NCBI GenBank assembly: GCA_019426215.1
Contig: CM033408.1
Coordinates: forward strand, 22,512,375 to 22,576,374
DNA: 64,000 bases
Direction: 5' to 3'
DNA from: Buddleja alternifolia
Taxonomy: Eukaryota > Streptophyta > Magnoliopsida > Lamiales > Scrophulariaceae
Part shown: one piece after another, positions 45,431 through 57,886 of the stretch
How positions within the stretch are numbered: the stretch's first letter is position 1
How the letters are laid out: every line of letters begins with the position of its first letter
The notes under the pieces: model-generated
Database searches by the model: none
Told to the model about the DNA's origin: nothing
The model's input: the letters and a program-made list of their open reading frames with translations, nothing else
Made by a program: the position numbers and the translations under genes

Positions 45431-48050
45431 GATTTATGCATCATTGAAGGGTGTCCAAAATGTGGCGCCTCACGGTACAAGAAGAATGGATCTGTTCCTG
45501 TTAAAACAATGTGGTATCTGCTATAATACCTAGATTTAGGCGCATGTACAGTAGTGTAGAGCTTGCGAAGGACTTAACATGGCATGTGATAGAAGGCTTG
45601 TAGAAAGGATTGAAGATGACAATATACGACACCCCTCAGATCTTCCTCAATGGAAAAAGATTGATGATGATTTTCCTGAATTTGGTGGAAGAACCAAGAA
45701 AACTGCGACTTGTATTAGCTACAGATGGCATGAACCCACATGGCTTGCAAAGTAGCTCACATAGTACATGGCCGGTGATTTTGATGATCTACAACTTACC
45801 CCAATCGCGATGTATGAAGCGAGAGCATATCATGATGCCTATACTCATTCTGGGCCGAAACAACCTGGAAATGATATAGATGTCTACTTGGCTCTTTAAT
45901 TGAGGATTTGAAGGTGTTGTGGGAGACCGGCGTTCAAGTATATGATGAGTTTAGGAAAAAAAGTTTCAATCTCAGAGTCGTATATTTGGAACAATCAATG
46001 ATTTTCCGGCAAGAGCAAATCTCGAGGGATATGGTGTACATGGCCAATGTGGATGCCCATATGTGTCGGGAATACATCAGATCAATATCGATTGCCACAT
46101 TCTCAGAAATATGCATTCCAAGGGCATCGGAGATGGCTGGATGAACGGAACCATCGATATCGTCGGTGGAAGAAAGCCTTAATGGGAATATAGAAGAACG
46201 TCGAGCTCCTAATTGCTTGACTGGTGAGGACGTGTTTGACAAAGTAAAAGACCTGGATATCAAATTTGGAAAGACCTTTGCACGTGACCTTACAAAAATG
46301 GGTGGAAAAAAAAGTCAATTTTCTTTGAGCTGCCTATTGGAAGTCTTTATGTTAGACATTTTCTAGATATTATGCATATTGAGAAAAATATTTTGATAGT
46401 GTCATTGGCACACTTTTAAATGTGCCCGGAAAAACAAAAGATGGCGTAAAAGCAAGATTAGACTTGGTTGAAATGAAGATAAGGGGTAAATTGGCACCAA
46501 CAAAGAGGGGAAAACGTACTTATTTGTCGCCAGCAGTCTCACACTCTATCTAGGAAAGAAAAAATTGTATTTTGTGAGTTTCTTAATGGAGTGAAAGTTC
46601 AGAAGGGTATTCATCAAATATAACAGTCTTGTATCAATGAAGGACTTGAAGCTAAAGCACATGAAGACTCATGATTGTCATGTAATCATGGATCATTTGC
46701 TACCAATTGCTATACGGGCCATTTTGCCAAAAAAGGTGAGAGAAACTATAACTAGATTGTGTTTCTTCTTCAAAGCAATGTGGAGCAAAGTGTTAATCCT
46801 GAACAATTCCTGCACTTCAGAAACAAATTGTTATCACTTTGTGTGAACTCGAGATGTACTTCCACCTGCGTTTTTGATATGATGACTCACCTACTATTCA
46901 CTTGGTCAGAGAGACACAACTATGTGAACGGCTTTTATGAGATCTATGTATCCGGCTGAGCGTTATATGAAGGTATTGAAAGGTTACGTGAAAAATCGTA
47001 GTCGACCAGAAGGTTGCATTGTTGAACGGTTCATAGTTGATGAAGCCATTACATTTTGCACAGAGTATCTAGCAGATTCTAATGTTGCAGAGCTTCCAAA
47101 GTCTCATGTTGTGGAGGGAGAACAGAAGGAGAAAGCGTAATTGGAAAGCAATTAGTAGTGTTCCTTTCACACAAAGGGAGCAAGCACACCTATATGTGCT
47201 CCACAACACCGATGAGGTGACCATATGTTGAAGAGCACAAGGACCAACTTCGGATATTCAATCCAATGAAAAGTGAGAGTGGATTTGAGAGAGCATAACA
47301 AGACTTTCATCGATTGGTCAGTCAGAAAGCATATGAAAGAGAAACAAAAAGAGAATCCACTTTCAATTTCAGAAAAATTGACACAATTGTCGATGGGTCC
47401 GAATAGACTAGTATTTTGTTATTCGGTTATCGTATAAATGGTCGCACATTCTATACAAAAGACAAGATGATCGAAGTACAATGCAGAATAGTGGGGTGAG
47501 TCTTGTAGCTCAAGCAATGCATATCTCAAGTGCGAAAGATAATAATCCTATCTTCGCCGATCAATCATATATGGAGTAATTGAACTTATAGGCTGGATTA
47601 TAGTTTGTTTCGGGTACCTGTATTTGGGTGTATGTGGGTTGACAATAAAAATGGTGTCGATAATAGTGAAATAGGCTTCACTCGAGTGGACCTTGAAAGG
47701 GTGGGATACAAAGATGAATCTTTCATTTTGGCATCACAAGCTAAACAAGTTTTTTTGTCACTGATCCTATTGATAAGAGGTGGTCTATTGTTTTATGGGC
47801 AAATAAAAATACTTGTATTGAGGATGATGGTCTAGATAGTGAAGATGATGGAGGAAATCCTACCTTAAGTGATTCACAATCAACTGATGGTGATGATGAC
47901 TTGGATATTAGTGATGATGAATTGTATATGCGTCAAGATCACCAAGAGGGGATATGGATTAATCCTTCAGTTCATCGGCGTACTAAAAAAAATGGTCGTA
48001 CTCATGGGAAGCAAAAGACTACTAAGCCAACGATAAAAAGAAAACGATGA
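45431..48050 (+). pseudogene. CACTA transposase (TNP2-like) gene, decayed
   Basis: Pieces of a TNP2 transposase in order but in changing frames. CIIEGCPKCGASRYKK and SVPVKTMWYL come first, then LATDGMNPHG with STWPVILMIYNLP (45700-45815) and DLKVLWETGVQVYDEF (about 45905). LDIMHIEKNIFD, LLNVPGKTKDGVKARLDLV, and a DUF4218-like part (HDCHVIMDHLLPIAIR at 46672; YPAERYMKVLKGYVKNR at 46945) follow. A DUF4216-like part ends it (FRVPVFGCMWVDNKNG at 47606; VGYKDESFILASQAKQVF), then an acidic and basic tail to a TGA at 48048. Several stops and frameshifts make it non-functional. Family names are from recognised motifs. A partner gene follows at 48736. Confidence 0.9.
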
Positions 48051-48352
48051 AAGGTATTTGAATTTTTTTACACACTTTGTCAATGTTTCACTAAGGTATA
48101 CAGTCTTGTATTATACATGTTGTTTCTTTTATGTTTTTATCTCTTATTCGTGTATGAGTTAGTGCGTCTGCTCTCTTCTTTTAATGAATTAATGAAATTC
48201 ATGTTGGTATTAATGAATTGAGAAATTATGTTGGTATATAAAACTAACTTCTGTATTTTTAACTTTTGTAGGTCGATACCGTATACCACCATTGTCACGC
48301 TCTTCTCCACGTCTACCACCGCCACCACTACCACCACCACTGTAAGCTTTTC

Positions 48353-48353
48353 C

Positions 48354-48402
<49 letters not shown>
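48353..48402. repeat. Compound (CT)n(TA)n microsatellite
   Basis: About 23 bp of CT repeats run directly into about 27 bp of TA repeats, between the two CACTA genes and just after a possible small exon (ccaccaccact followed by gtaagc). Confidence 0.9.
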
Positions 48403-48735
48403 AGATAACGAGTGTAGCCTGTTTATTGGTATTCTGCTTTATGTGATCCAATTGGTGATCAATATTTATATTTAGTTGCTGAAAATATGATTTGTTTTAT
48501 TTGTATTTTTATGTGATTTGTGTGATTCAACTGGTGATCAATATTTGTAATTGCTGTTGTTGGTTGGGTTTATTGGGGAAGATTAAGTCGAGAACTTGGT
48601 AGAAATTTTTGCGTCGTTACTCTGTCAAATTTTTCCTAGAAATATTGAGAATGAATCTAACATCTAATTTATTATTGCCTATTAAATCTGCCAAATTTCT
48701 TATAGTTAATGTAAATTGTTTGCTTTTGTAGGTCG

Positions 48736-51700
48736 ATGGCTTCAGATCCTGCTGACAATTATCCCGATAAGGATGTACATGCATCAAATAGCAGTACTGA
48801 CAAGGAGGTACGGAGAGGTATCACTGTTATGAGGAAAGTTTACATGGCCAGAAGTAAAGGCATAAAGCTACCTATCGGCTGGAACAGCAGAGGCCAACCA
48901 GTTGACCCCAACAAACAATTATTTGTTGGTTATATAGGGTGCATGGCTCGACAGAAGGTGTCAATTGTCGAAAATAATTGGCGAAAAGTGGAAAAATCTC
49001 AAAAAGAAGCAATTTGGGATGAAGTAGCGGTAATTTGGAGTTTATTATGCTTTCTATTTTTGTTTAGTTAATGCTTATTAAGTTTATTTTCTTATATATT
49101 TCGTTGGTTGTTTTTTCTAGCGGGCATTTGATATTGAAGATGATAGAAAAAAATTCGTACTAGCAGAAGCTGGGAAGCTATTACGTAATTTTAGGAGTCT
49201 CTTGACTAGAGCGTGGTTATGGGATGCTAATGGGATCATTAATAAAAGTCCACCCCAAAATATGAGATATCTCAAGACGACTGGACGACATTTGTAAATA
49301 TTCGCTTAACTGAAGAGTTTCAGGTAGTCATTTTAATTTACCATTTCATTTGTTTATTATTGCATTTATAATTAATTAATACTTTGATTATGTAATAAAC
49401 AGCAAACAAGTACGGGAAATCAGGGAAGAGCGAAGGATCCTGAGTATCCTTACAGGAAATCACGTCTTGGACTTGCTCTTGTGGAGCAAATTGAGGTATG
49501 CAGTTAAAATAAATCCTTACAGTGAATCTTTATAATTTTTTATAATAAATTCCTTGTTTATCAAAATATAGAGGAATAAAAGAAGGGATTCGGGGTCCGA
49601 CTGCACAGAGGTGCCACGAGCAGACGTGTGGAGGATTGCGCATTCCGATAAAATGAATGAAGTTGGCAACGACAATGTTAGAAGAGTATTGAATGAAATG
49701 GTGAGTAACTAATTGGTTGTATGTTTGTTTTGAAATACTTTTGAAAGAACAAAATTTCATTAAAATATTTTTTTTTAAATTCATTATTACAGGAGAGCAT
49801 TTCAGGGGAGAGTACTAGCCATACTACTATAGAACAGAGAAGTCAAAATGATCGATTGGCTAAAGCTCTCAAAAAAAGTGAGCATCCGGGTCGGGTCAGA
49901 GGTGTTGGCTTTGGGGTCTCACAGAGAGAGTATTTTAAGGACCTAAAGTCTGCTAAAGATATGGAGGTAGAAAACTTGAAAAACATGGTGTTTGGTCTCA
50001 CCCAATCATTAACTACCTTGCAACGCCGGTTTGACAATATGGAGTCGTCTAGGTCTGGTCAGCCGACACATGAAGATGATCAGGTGATATCTTTAAAAGA
50101 TAGCTGCCCTGAACCTGTTAAAATCCTTCCTGAGGTAATAATTTAAACTTGAGTCTTTAATTATGTAACTTGCGACTCTCTATTTCTATAAAATTTTCTA
50201 ATATAATATAGGTTAAGGCGCCATGTCAGTTAGCACTTTCCTCGCCCTCATATCGTGTGGTGGCTAAAGGACTGATGTTCAATCGACAATCGAATAGAAC
50301 ACTTCACAATCGCCTATTATCCACCACACTTGTGAAAGTGCAAATTAACACCGCAATTGAGAAGAATACACCTCTACCCATCCCTCTGAATGATGAAATA
50401 GTCTCCATTTCTAATGCTGTGGGTACCTATGTTGCTTGGCCTATGAGTCTTGTTATTGTCACTGATGCACCGGTATGTAATCAATATCTAGCCATTATTA
50501 AATTATAATAATTGTTTGAGATCACTAAATGTATTTTGGTGTGTAACATTCAAATTTTATTTTCTTTGCTTATATAGTCTCTTGAATCATCCAAATCATT
50601 AAACAAGCAGAAATCAGGGACTTCAAAGCACTCAGTTGTCAAACCAGCACCTCCATTGGCCAAGTCTGCAGGTGAAGGTGACAGATTTGAAGACATTCTA
50701 CTAGATGGACTCCCAAATGACCTTTTAATTCTTGGGAAGTACATGAATATTATGCCTCCTGATAAGCAGATCACTACAAGCATGGACGAAGCAATTATGA
50801 ATCATGTATATCCAGAGTTTGTAGGGAGAGAGGAGATCTGTCACCTTCTATGTCAACAAGAGATAGGAGCATCTCTTATATCTTTTTACATGAAGTAAGT
50901 TTTTTAATTATTTTTATTGTACCTGAAATATAATTATTTTTGTTATTCGAAATTATTTTTTATTCTCAATTTAGGCATTTATGGGTTACTTATGTGACCC
51001 CCACAAGGAAAGAAAATCTTTTCGGATTCCTTTGCCCACATTTTATATCTGCCGAAGCAAGTATGGAAGTAACTCTTCAAGTGCAGTACATAGCAGATTC
51101 TATGATACGGAGTGCACCACTGAATAAGTTATTTCTTGCACCTTATAACACCGGGTAAATACTCATCTTTAATTTATAGAACTTGTTAAAACCGCTAAAC
51201 AAATTTTAAACTTAAATATATTTTGAATGCATTTAGAGGACATTGGGTATTGCTTGCAATTGATCCATTTCAAGAGATAGTTTACTATCTGGATTCTGTG
51301 CACGGTGAATCGGACAACCGAATTGAAATGAAAGAAAAAATCAATCAGTAAGTTTTTCGTTCAATCAATGTTTCAATAATATTGAGTATTTTTTTTAATT
51401 GATACGAATCTTTTTAGATTACAAATAATTACTTGTTTTTTTATATATTTTTCTTATTTTTTATATATTTTTATAGGGCTGTGCATGATTTTCGTGCAAC
51501 TTGCAACAACCGTGTGAAGAAATTCAAAAATATGGCCTGTCAATGGATTACAATAAAGGTTGGTGTTTTATAGTTTCAATAGATTATCTGTATATAAGTT
51601 AGTGTTCTAATGCAACTTTGATTAATTTTGTAGTGCCCCCGGCAGACAAACGAAGTGGATTGTGGTTACTTCGTTATGAGATTCATGAAAGAGATTATCA

Positions 51701-51930
51701 TCCATGGTCAATCTATAATCCCGGCAAACGTAAGCATAGTTTTGACACACAATTCTTTCACTTTTAAAGTAATTATTAACATTTAGTAGGCAACTGATCG
51801 AATGTCATTTGGGTTTTCAAATATATATATATTGCAGTACTTTCATGATTCTCGATGCTTCTGCTATACTCAAGAGCAAATAGATGACGTACGCTGTGAA
51901 CTTGCACAATATCTTACGCTATGCGCTTAG
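48736..51930 (+). CDS. CACTA second gene: Transposase_24-like region plus Ulp1-type (C48) protease, 12 exons, one frameshift
   Basis: Exons by GT/AG and frame: 48736-49029, 49121-49323, 49403-49495, 49572-49700, 49793-50134, 50212-50472, 50578-50894, 50975-51154, 51237-51347, 51477-51558, 51634-51729, 51838-51930 (TAG). Exon 2 is 203 bp; one base is missing in an A-run at about 49257, the only break seen. With it the product would be about 733 aa. The N-terminal part (KGIKLPIGWNSRGQPVDPN, SIVENNWRKV, EISQDDW, EYPYRKSRLGL) resembles the plant Ptta/En/Spm transposase region. The C-terminal part is a Ulp1/SENP-like cysteine protease: His in GGHWVLLAID (51241), Asp in YYLDS (51292), Gln (51643) and Cys (51661) in CPRQTNEVDCGYF, so all four active-site residues are present. 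Such proteases can process SUMO-type modifiers; the role in transposition is unknown. An upstream exon near 48270-48350 is possible. Confidence 0.85.
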
Positions 51931-52239
51931 AATTAGGTAATGTATATTTTGTACAATGTGATATTTTTTGTTGTATTTTAAGTACTGATTAACTTAATTA
52001 GTTGATTATAAACACGTGATGTACATGTTATAGATTATAAAATTTTGTTGTTGGATGAATGTTCGATGAAAGAATTGATTATATTGAGATTTTGTTTTTG
52101 TTGAATTCGTTCGATATGGTAGCTATTTTTTGTGTTTTGGTTTGATGAATTTGTTATAAATATCTATTGTTATCAATCAATTAATAGGGGGCCGGGCCGG
52201 GAGGGGAGGGGCGGGCTGGAGAAAAATAAATAAAAAATA

Positions 52240-52589
52240 AATCTATTACAGCAGTTTACACGAAAACGCTATAATAGGTGCCTTTCGGTTCGAACCTGTT
52301 ACAGCGGTTTACAATAAACCGCTGTTAAAGGTCACCAAAAAAAAAAAAAAAAATTCGGTTCGAACCTATTACAGCGGTTCCTGTAGAACCGCTGTAATAG
52401 GGTGCCCTATTACATCGGTTCTACAGGAACCGCTGTAATTGGTTGGCCTTATTACAGCGGTTCTACAGGAACCGCTGTAATAGGTACCTATTACAGCGGT
52501 TTTGAAGTGTTGTAATAGGCTTCAACCTATTACAGCGTCAGTTATTACAGCGGTTTGAACCGCTGTAATAGGCCTGATCTGTAGTAGTG
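52240..52589. repeat. CACTA right end with subterminal dyad array
   Basis: About 15 copies of attacagcggt or its complement accgctgtaat lie between 52245 and 52570, mostly as close inverted pairs. The element ends ctgtagtagtg at 52589, so its complement starts CACTACTACAG, the CACTA terminus. Subterminal motif arrays bind the TNPA-type protein in En/Spm (family knowledge). The matching left end is absent from the window. 51931-52239 holds only AT-rich 3' DNA and a GC-rich tract (ggggccgggccggg). Confidence 0.9.
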
Positions 52590-54390
52590 AAATCTACTTG
52601 GAAAATTGTGGGTGAAGACATTACTACAGCTGTTTTGGATTTCTTTAATGAAGGAAAGATGTTAAGACAAATAAACTGTACAAATCTGGCATTGATACCA
52701 AAAGTGGATAACCCTAGCTTGGCTAGTGAATTTAGGCCAATAGCTTGCTTCAATACCATATATAAATGCATATCCAAGATGCTAACCACAAGACTGGCAC
52801 AGATTTTGCATATCTTGGTGAATGAAAATCAGGGGGCCTTTGTGATAGGAAGATCCATCATTGACAATGTTCTTATTAGTCATGAACTAATTAGGCTCTA
52901 TAATAGAAAGAATGTCTCCCCTAGGTGTTTGATGAAAATTGATATCAGAAAGGCATATGATTCTGTGGAGTGGGATTTTTTTAAGGAATTATTGGAAGGG
53001 TACATATTTCCACAAAAATTCATTAATTGGGTTATGGAGTGTGTTCAGACAATTACATTTTCCCTTGTGCTTAATGGAGAAAGTTATGGATATTTTTCAG
53101 GACATAGAGGGATAAGACAAGGGGATCCCATCTCTCCCTTGCTCTTTGTCCTTGTTATGGAGTACTTAACAAGAAGCCTAAAAATAGCGGCTCAATAGAA
53201 TGGATTCAGATTTCATCCAGCTTGTAAGCAATTGTAATTAACAAATATATGCTTTGCAGACGATCTGATGATTTTTTGCAAAGCAACAACTATATCTGTT
53301 CATATCATTTGGGAGAAGGTTAAACAATTTTAAGTCACTTCTGGCTTATATGTAAATCAAGTTAAATCCAGTATCTATGTGAAGGGGGTTTACATACAGT
53401 TAAGCAGGAGATTGAAGTAATAACAAGCTGCAATGAGGGTGGATTTCCAATCAAGTACTTGGGGGATGCCCCTTTCACCCACTAAATAATCAAAAATTGA
53501 TTGTCAATCTCTAGTGGATAAAATTACAAAACGACTAGCTTGTTGGGCATCCAAAAACTTGTCGTATGTAGGGAGATGTCAATTAGAGATTTTCTTTGGG
53601 GAAACTCAGAATAGCACAAAAAGATGCCACTTAACTAAGTGGTGGGTACAATCAGAACCAATGGATGCATACCAAAAATGGGGAATACACCATCCAAAGT
53701 GGATATGAATGGCTTCGAGGAGCGCAAGTTGAATTTAGAGAGGCTAGAATAGTCTGGAATAGACTAAGCATTCCTAGGCACTCCTTCATCAGTTGGTTAG
53801 TAGCACATAAAAGGCTGCTCACGAAGGACAGCTATGTAAGTTTATATAATTGCCAGACAGAAGTGTGTGCTTTGTGGGGAAGAAGAGGAATCTGTAGAAC
53901 ACTTATTTTTCAATTGTGAGTGAGCTCAAATGCTATTAACTAAACTAAAGGACTGGTTGCAGATTGCTAACTGCCCTATACAGTTAAATAGGTGGAAGAG
54001 GTGGTTTACATATGCTTTTAAAAGATGGAGGTACAAACAAAGTGTTATAGCAGCAGGATTTGCAGGGTTCCTCTACAAAATATGGGAGGAACGTAATAAA
54101 CGCACCTTTACACAAATTGAAAGAGAAGTGGACAAGTATATGAAGCTTTGAAAGGGCGGCTGACTTTGAGGTTTGCTGGTTTTAGTGCAAAAAATTTGAA
54201 TCGAAGAGATAGGTTATACCTTGAGCATACCATTCGAAATTAGTTAGTATAGTTTCATGTTGTTGCTTTGACTTTTTTCTATCTAGTCTGCTGGACACCC
54301 AAGCTATAGTTTTGTAAATGGCTGGGTGGGTGAGCTTCTTGTACATGTTTGATTGTGGTTATAAAGTTCTTACTTTACACCAAAAAGCTA
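52590..54390 (+). pseudogene. L1-type LINE ORF2: reverse transcriptase and C-terminal zinc region, 5'-truncated
   Basis: Starts in frame at the CACTA end with STWKIVGEDITTAVLDFF, then NLALIPKV, FRPIACFNTIYKCISKML, NQGAFVIGRSIIDNVL, MKIDIRKAYDSVEW, HRGIRQGDPISPLLF. It stops at 53196 (TAG), continues in other frames with the catalytic FADDLM (about 53257), and later shows the zf-RVT-type region VWNRLSIPRHSFISWL and CALWG. The end (ataaagttcttactttacac, then caaaaa) looks like an L1 3' end. The CACTA element probably inserted into this LINE; its 5' half is not seen. Several stops and frameshifts make it non-functional. Confidence 0.9.
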
Positions 54391-55159
54391 TTTCTTTATC
54401 CTCATTTGATTCTGACATTTGAACATCACTTGCTAATTTGCCTTTGGCAATTGCAATTAGAGCTCCGGATTCAATCGCTGAAGCCGACTCATCACTGACT
54501 TCTCCTAACTCAAATTCAAAAGCCCTTAGTTCCGAAAATACATACTCTGGCGTTAAAATCTCCACCATTTGGGATTCTCTCATTGCAATAGTCTTCATAA
54601 GATATTTACTTGGAGGATTTCTAAAATATTATTGACCATTTCCTTATTGATCAATTCCTTGTCCAATGATGCTAATTCTGTAATTAGCACATTAAACCTG
54701 GAGTCCAATTGATCTAGCGTCTCATTCGGGTGCATTTTGAAATGCTCAAACATTTGCATAGTCATGGAGAGCTTATTCTCCCTCATCTATGCGGATCGAT
54801 CCTTCACTCACAATGGCTAATTTATCCCAATTTTTTTTTGAGGACTTGCATCACTTAATCTTGTTGAATAATACCTCATTATCATTCAAAGCTGAGTAGA
54901 GAGCATTAATCCCAACGTTGTCCGAATTGGATCTCTACGAACCTCGGTGGTCCATGCTATCTTAGGCTTCTCAGTCATACCCATCTGACATTGCTTCATC
55001 AACCTCAGGAGCTCTAGTTATGACTTTCATAATTTGAATGGGTCCATCTGAAATAACATCACACATTTCATTATCACATGAAAATAAATATGTAAATGCT
55101 CTATGTTTCCATGAGTCATAGTTTGACTTAGTCAACTTTGGAATCTTAGTAAAATCCAT
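54391..55159 (-). pseudogene. Copia gag remnant (UBN2-type), minus strand
   Basis: From 55159: MDFTKIPKLTKSNYDSWKHR, then FSCDNEMCDVISDGPI, and after a gap MTMQMFEHFKMHPNETLDQL with SRFNVLITELASL (54762-54670), NKEMVNNILEIL, and SELRAFEFELGEVSDES. This is the order of a copia Gag capsid (UBN2/Retrotran_gag type), with deletions and frame changes. It follows a PBS and LTR on its 5' side (55259-56797). Pol is missing; the L1 3' end lies next to it. Confidence 0.85.
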
Positions 55160-55258
55160 AATATGTGATAAAATTATTTTTCAAAGAGCAACTAAGTTTT
55201 GAAAAATGGATCTAAACAAATAGTTACGCTCGGAAACACTTAGGTTTCTACTTCAACC

Positions 55259-55270
55259 GCTCTGATATCA
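55259..55270 (-). promoter_or_regulatory. Primer-binding site of the third copia element
   Basis: The minus strand reads TGATATCAGAGC, one change from the initiator tRNA PBS TGGTATCAGAGC, two bases from the LTR end at 55273. Confidence 0.75.
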
Positions 55271-55272
55271 CT

Positions 55273-56797
55273 TGTTGGTCCCAAGTAGCATACGAAAAGG
55301 GTTTAGAATGGGGGATTTAATAGACCCTACAGTTCTTTTCGATACTTCAAAATATTTCTTACCACAAAATATTTTGAACACTTCAAAAGCTAAGTCCTTG
55401 GTTAAGCGATTGAATGGAGATAACTTAGACTTAGTGATTTAGAAATTACCAAAGTAGGGTAACGCTTGAATCACTTAATCAAGGTTAGCATAGAGGAAAT
55501 GATTTTGATTACTTAGTGTTCGATTTATCAATTAGTCGCTTGACTGATTTTAATGCTTTTAAAGAATGGTATGCAAACGATAAGGAAAGCAATAAAACAG
55601 TAAAATAAATGACACAAGATATGAAAGGTTCACTGGGTGATGTAATCCCAGCTACGTCTTTCTTCTACTTTGCTCTCGGAGGAATTCACTAGATGATACT
55701 CAAAGTCGTCACAAAGATGACTTCTACAAATAGTGAAAACAACAAAGATAATCTTGAGCTCCTTATTTATCAAAAAAAAAATCTTGAGCTCCTTGATCAC
55801 ACATACTTCAACTTTACGTAGATCTCTTCTCAACAAGCTTCTTTCATCCAAAAATAATGCTTGATCTTCAACTTCTTCTTCACACAGATAAAGAGGTTGA
55901 GGGTTTTGTCACTAGGGTTTGTTTGGTTTGGAAGTTCAAACAATTTGGAATATCTCAATAATAATGTAGGATTCTTCTAAGGAAGATATTTGAGATATTG
56001 GTGACTGTTTATAAGAATATATGAAAAGCTTGAAGGATTTGGATATGGAGATTTAAAAGCTTTCCTTGGAAGAATTTTATACTTGAAATTCAGCAAAGGG
56101 TATTGCAATTTTTAGCTTGAATAAATGCTTGCGTGTGTGTATTCTTGTATTTAGGGATTGCTGAATAGTCCTATTTATAGGCAATTCTCAGGTGAAGTGT
56201 CCTTTGGATGCATGTGTTGGCGTGTACTTTTCACTCAAGAAAGTGAAGCAACTTCCATTCTGAAATCCCTGAAATTCTGCTGCTAGGATTAGATGCGGCA
56301 GACTTGAACTCTGACAGTCAAATCAATGTGGCTTGTCCATACACCAATAGTCCTTATCACATTTAATGCTCTTATCATGCATTCAATGTATTTGAATTTA
56401 TTTCTTGTTGGAAATAATGTCCGTTATTGATTGCAGTTAAGTCCCTCTTGACTTCAGATATCTATTTCAAGTGAATCGTTTCGCTTGGAACGCTTATTCA
56501 TGAATCCTGAAATATCTATAGTGTTTGACAGACGCTTAAGACAATCTTCATCTTCTTCTGACTTCAAACACTAATCTTCAAATTTCTCTTTGATAGACTC
56601 ACCTAGAATTCTATCAGCTATTAAGTTTCCAATACTTAGTCTAAAAGTTACAAAGATAAAAATCAAGCCTAACAAATAATAAACTTTCAATGCTTATACA
56701 GATTTTCTATGAAAGCATCAACTTACATTCTTTTGGGGTCTAACATCAAAATTCTATCTTGTCATCATCAAAACTTCTAACATGAAATTTCCTAACA
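55273..56797 (-). mobile_element. 5' LTR of a minus-strand copia element (1525 bp)
   Basis: TGTTGGTCCC...CCTAACA with TG/CA ends, next to the PBS at 55259 and the gag remnant. Its outer end is related to the fragment at 3885-4235. The 3' LTR is not in the window. The outer end touches the GTGTGTAAAAA minisatellite directly. Confidence 0.8.
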
Positions 56798-57665
56798 AAG
56801 TGTGCATTGAGTGTAAAAAGTGTGTTATGTGTATAAAAAATGTGTAATGTGTGTAAAAAGTATGTTGTATGTGTAAAAATATGTAGTGTGTATAAAAGTG
56901 TTCATTGTGTGTGAAAATATATTTTTTGTGTATAAAAAGTGTGCATTGTGTGTAAAAATATATGTAAAAAGTGCGTTATGTGTGTAAAAAATTTGTAGCG
57001 TGTGGAAGAAGTGTGCATTTTGTGTGAAAATATGTGCTCAGTATGTGTAAAAGTGTGCAGTGTGTGTAAAAAGTGTGCATTGTGCGTGAAAATATGTGCT
57101 CAGTATGTGTAAAAGTGTGCAGTGTATGTAAAAAGTGTGCAGTGTGCATGAAAATATGTGCAGTGTGTGTAAAAATGTGTGTGTAAAATATGTGCATTGT
57201 GTGTGTAAAAGTGTGCATTGTGTGTAAAACATGTGCATTGTGTGTGAAAATATGTGCAGAGTGTGCAAAAAGTGTGTTATGTGTGTAAAAAATGTGTCGT
57301 GTGTTTAAAGAGTGTTGTGTGTGTAAAAATATGTAGTGTGTATAAAAAGTATGCATTGAGTGTGAAAATGTGTTCAGTGTGTGTAAAAAATATGCAATTG
57401 TGTGAAAATGTATGCAGTGTGTGTTAAAAAAATTGTAGTGTGTGGAAGAAGTGTGCATTTTGTGTGAAAATATATGCTCAGTATGTGTAAATGTATGCAG
57501 TGTGTATAAAAGTGTGCATTGTGTGAAAATATGTGCAGTGTGTGTAAAAAGTATGTTGTGTGCGTCAAAAATGTGTAATGTGTGCAAAAAGGAAGCATTA
57601 TGTGTAAAAAGTGTGTTGTTTGTGTAAAAAGTATGAAGTGTGTGTAAAAAGTGTGGTGTTTAAAA
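56798..57665. repeat. GTGTGTAAAAA minisatellite, about 0.87 kb
   Basis: About forty variants of a 19- to 21-bp unit such as tgtgtgtaaaaagtgtgcat, with higher-order blocks (ggaagaagtgtgcattttgt at 57003 and again at 57446). The minus strand is open for 203 codons (57587-56976), giving a His/Thr/Phe-rich repeat peptide that I regard as an artefact of the repeat. Confidence 0.9.
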
Positions 57666-57886
57666 AGTGTGTTGATTTTAGTTGAAGTAGATTTCAAATA
57701 ACAAGGTATAGGAGTGAATTTGAAATCCATTAGAAAATGACTTTTAACTCCACTCGGTCCAAAATGGAATTAAAAACCATTCATTTAGAATTGGGGCCAA
57801 ACAGCAAAGAATGGATTTGAGCTGGGGATTTGAAATCCCTAGACTTAAATCTATCAATCCAAACACAACCTAAGTTTCGGGTGAAG
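57666..57886. other. MITE-like AT-rich DNA
   Basis: Contains inverted motifs (gatttcaaataac, ggatttgaaatcc) and ends aatccaaacacaacctaag, a pattern common at MITE ends. I could not define both termini. Confidence 0.35.

Noticed and set aside
56976..57587. 203-codon minus-strand open frame rich in His, Thr and Phe
   Set aside because: It lies wholly within the GTGTGTAAAAA minisatellite; the open frame follows from the repeat lacking stop triplets on that strand.
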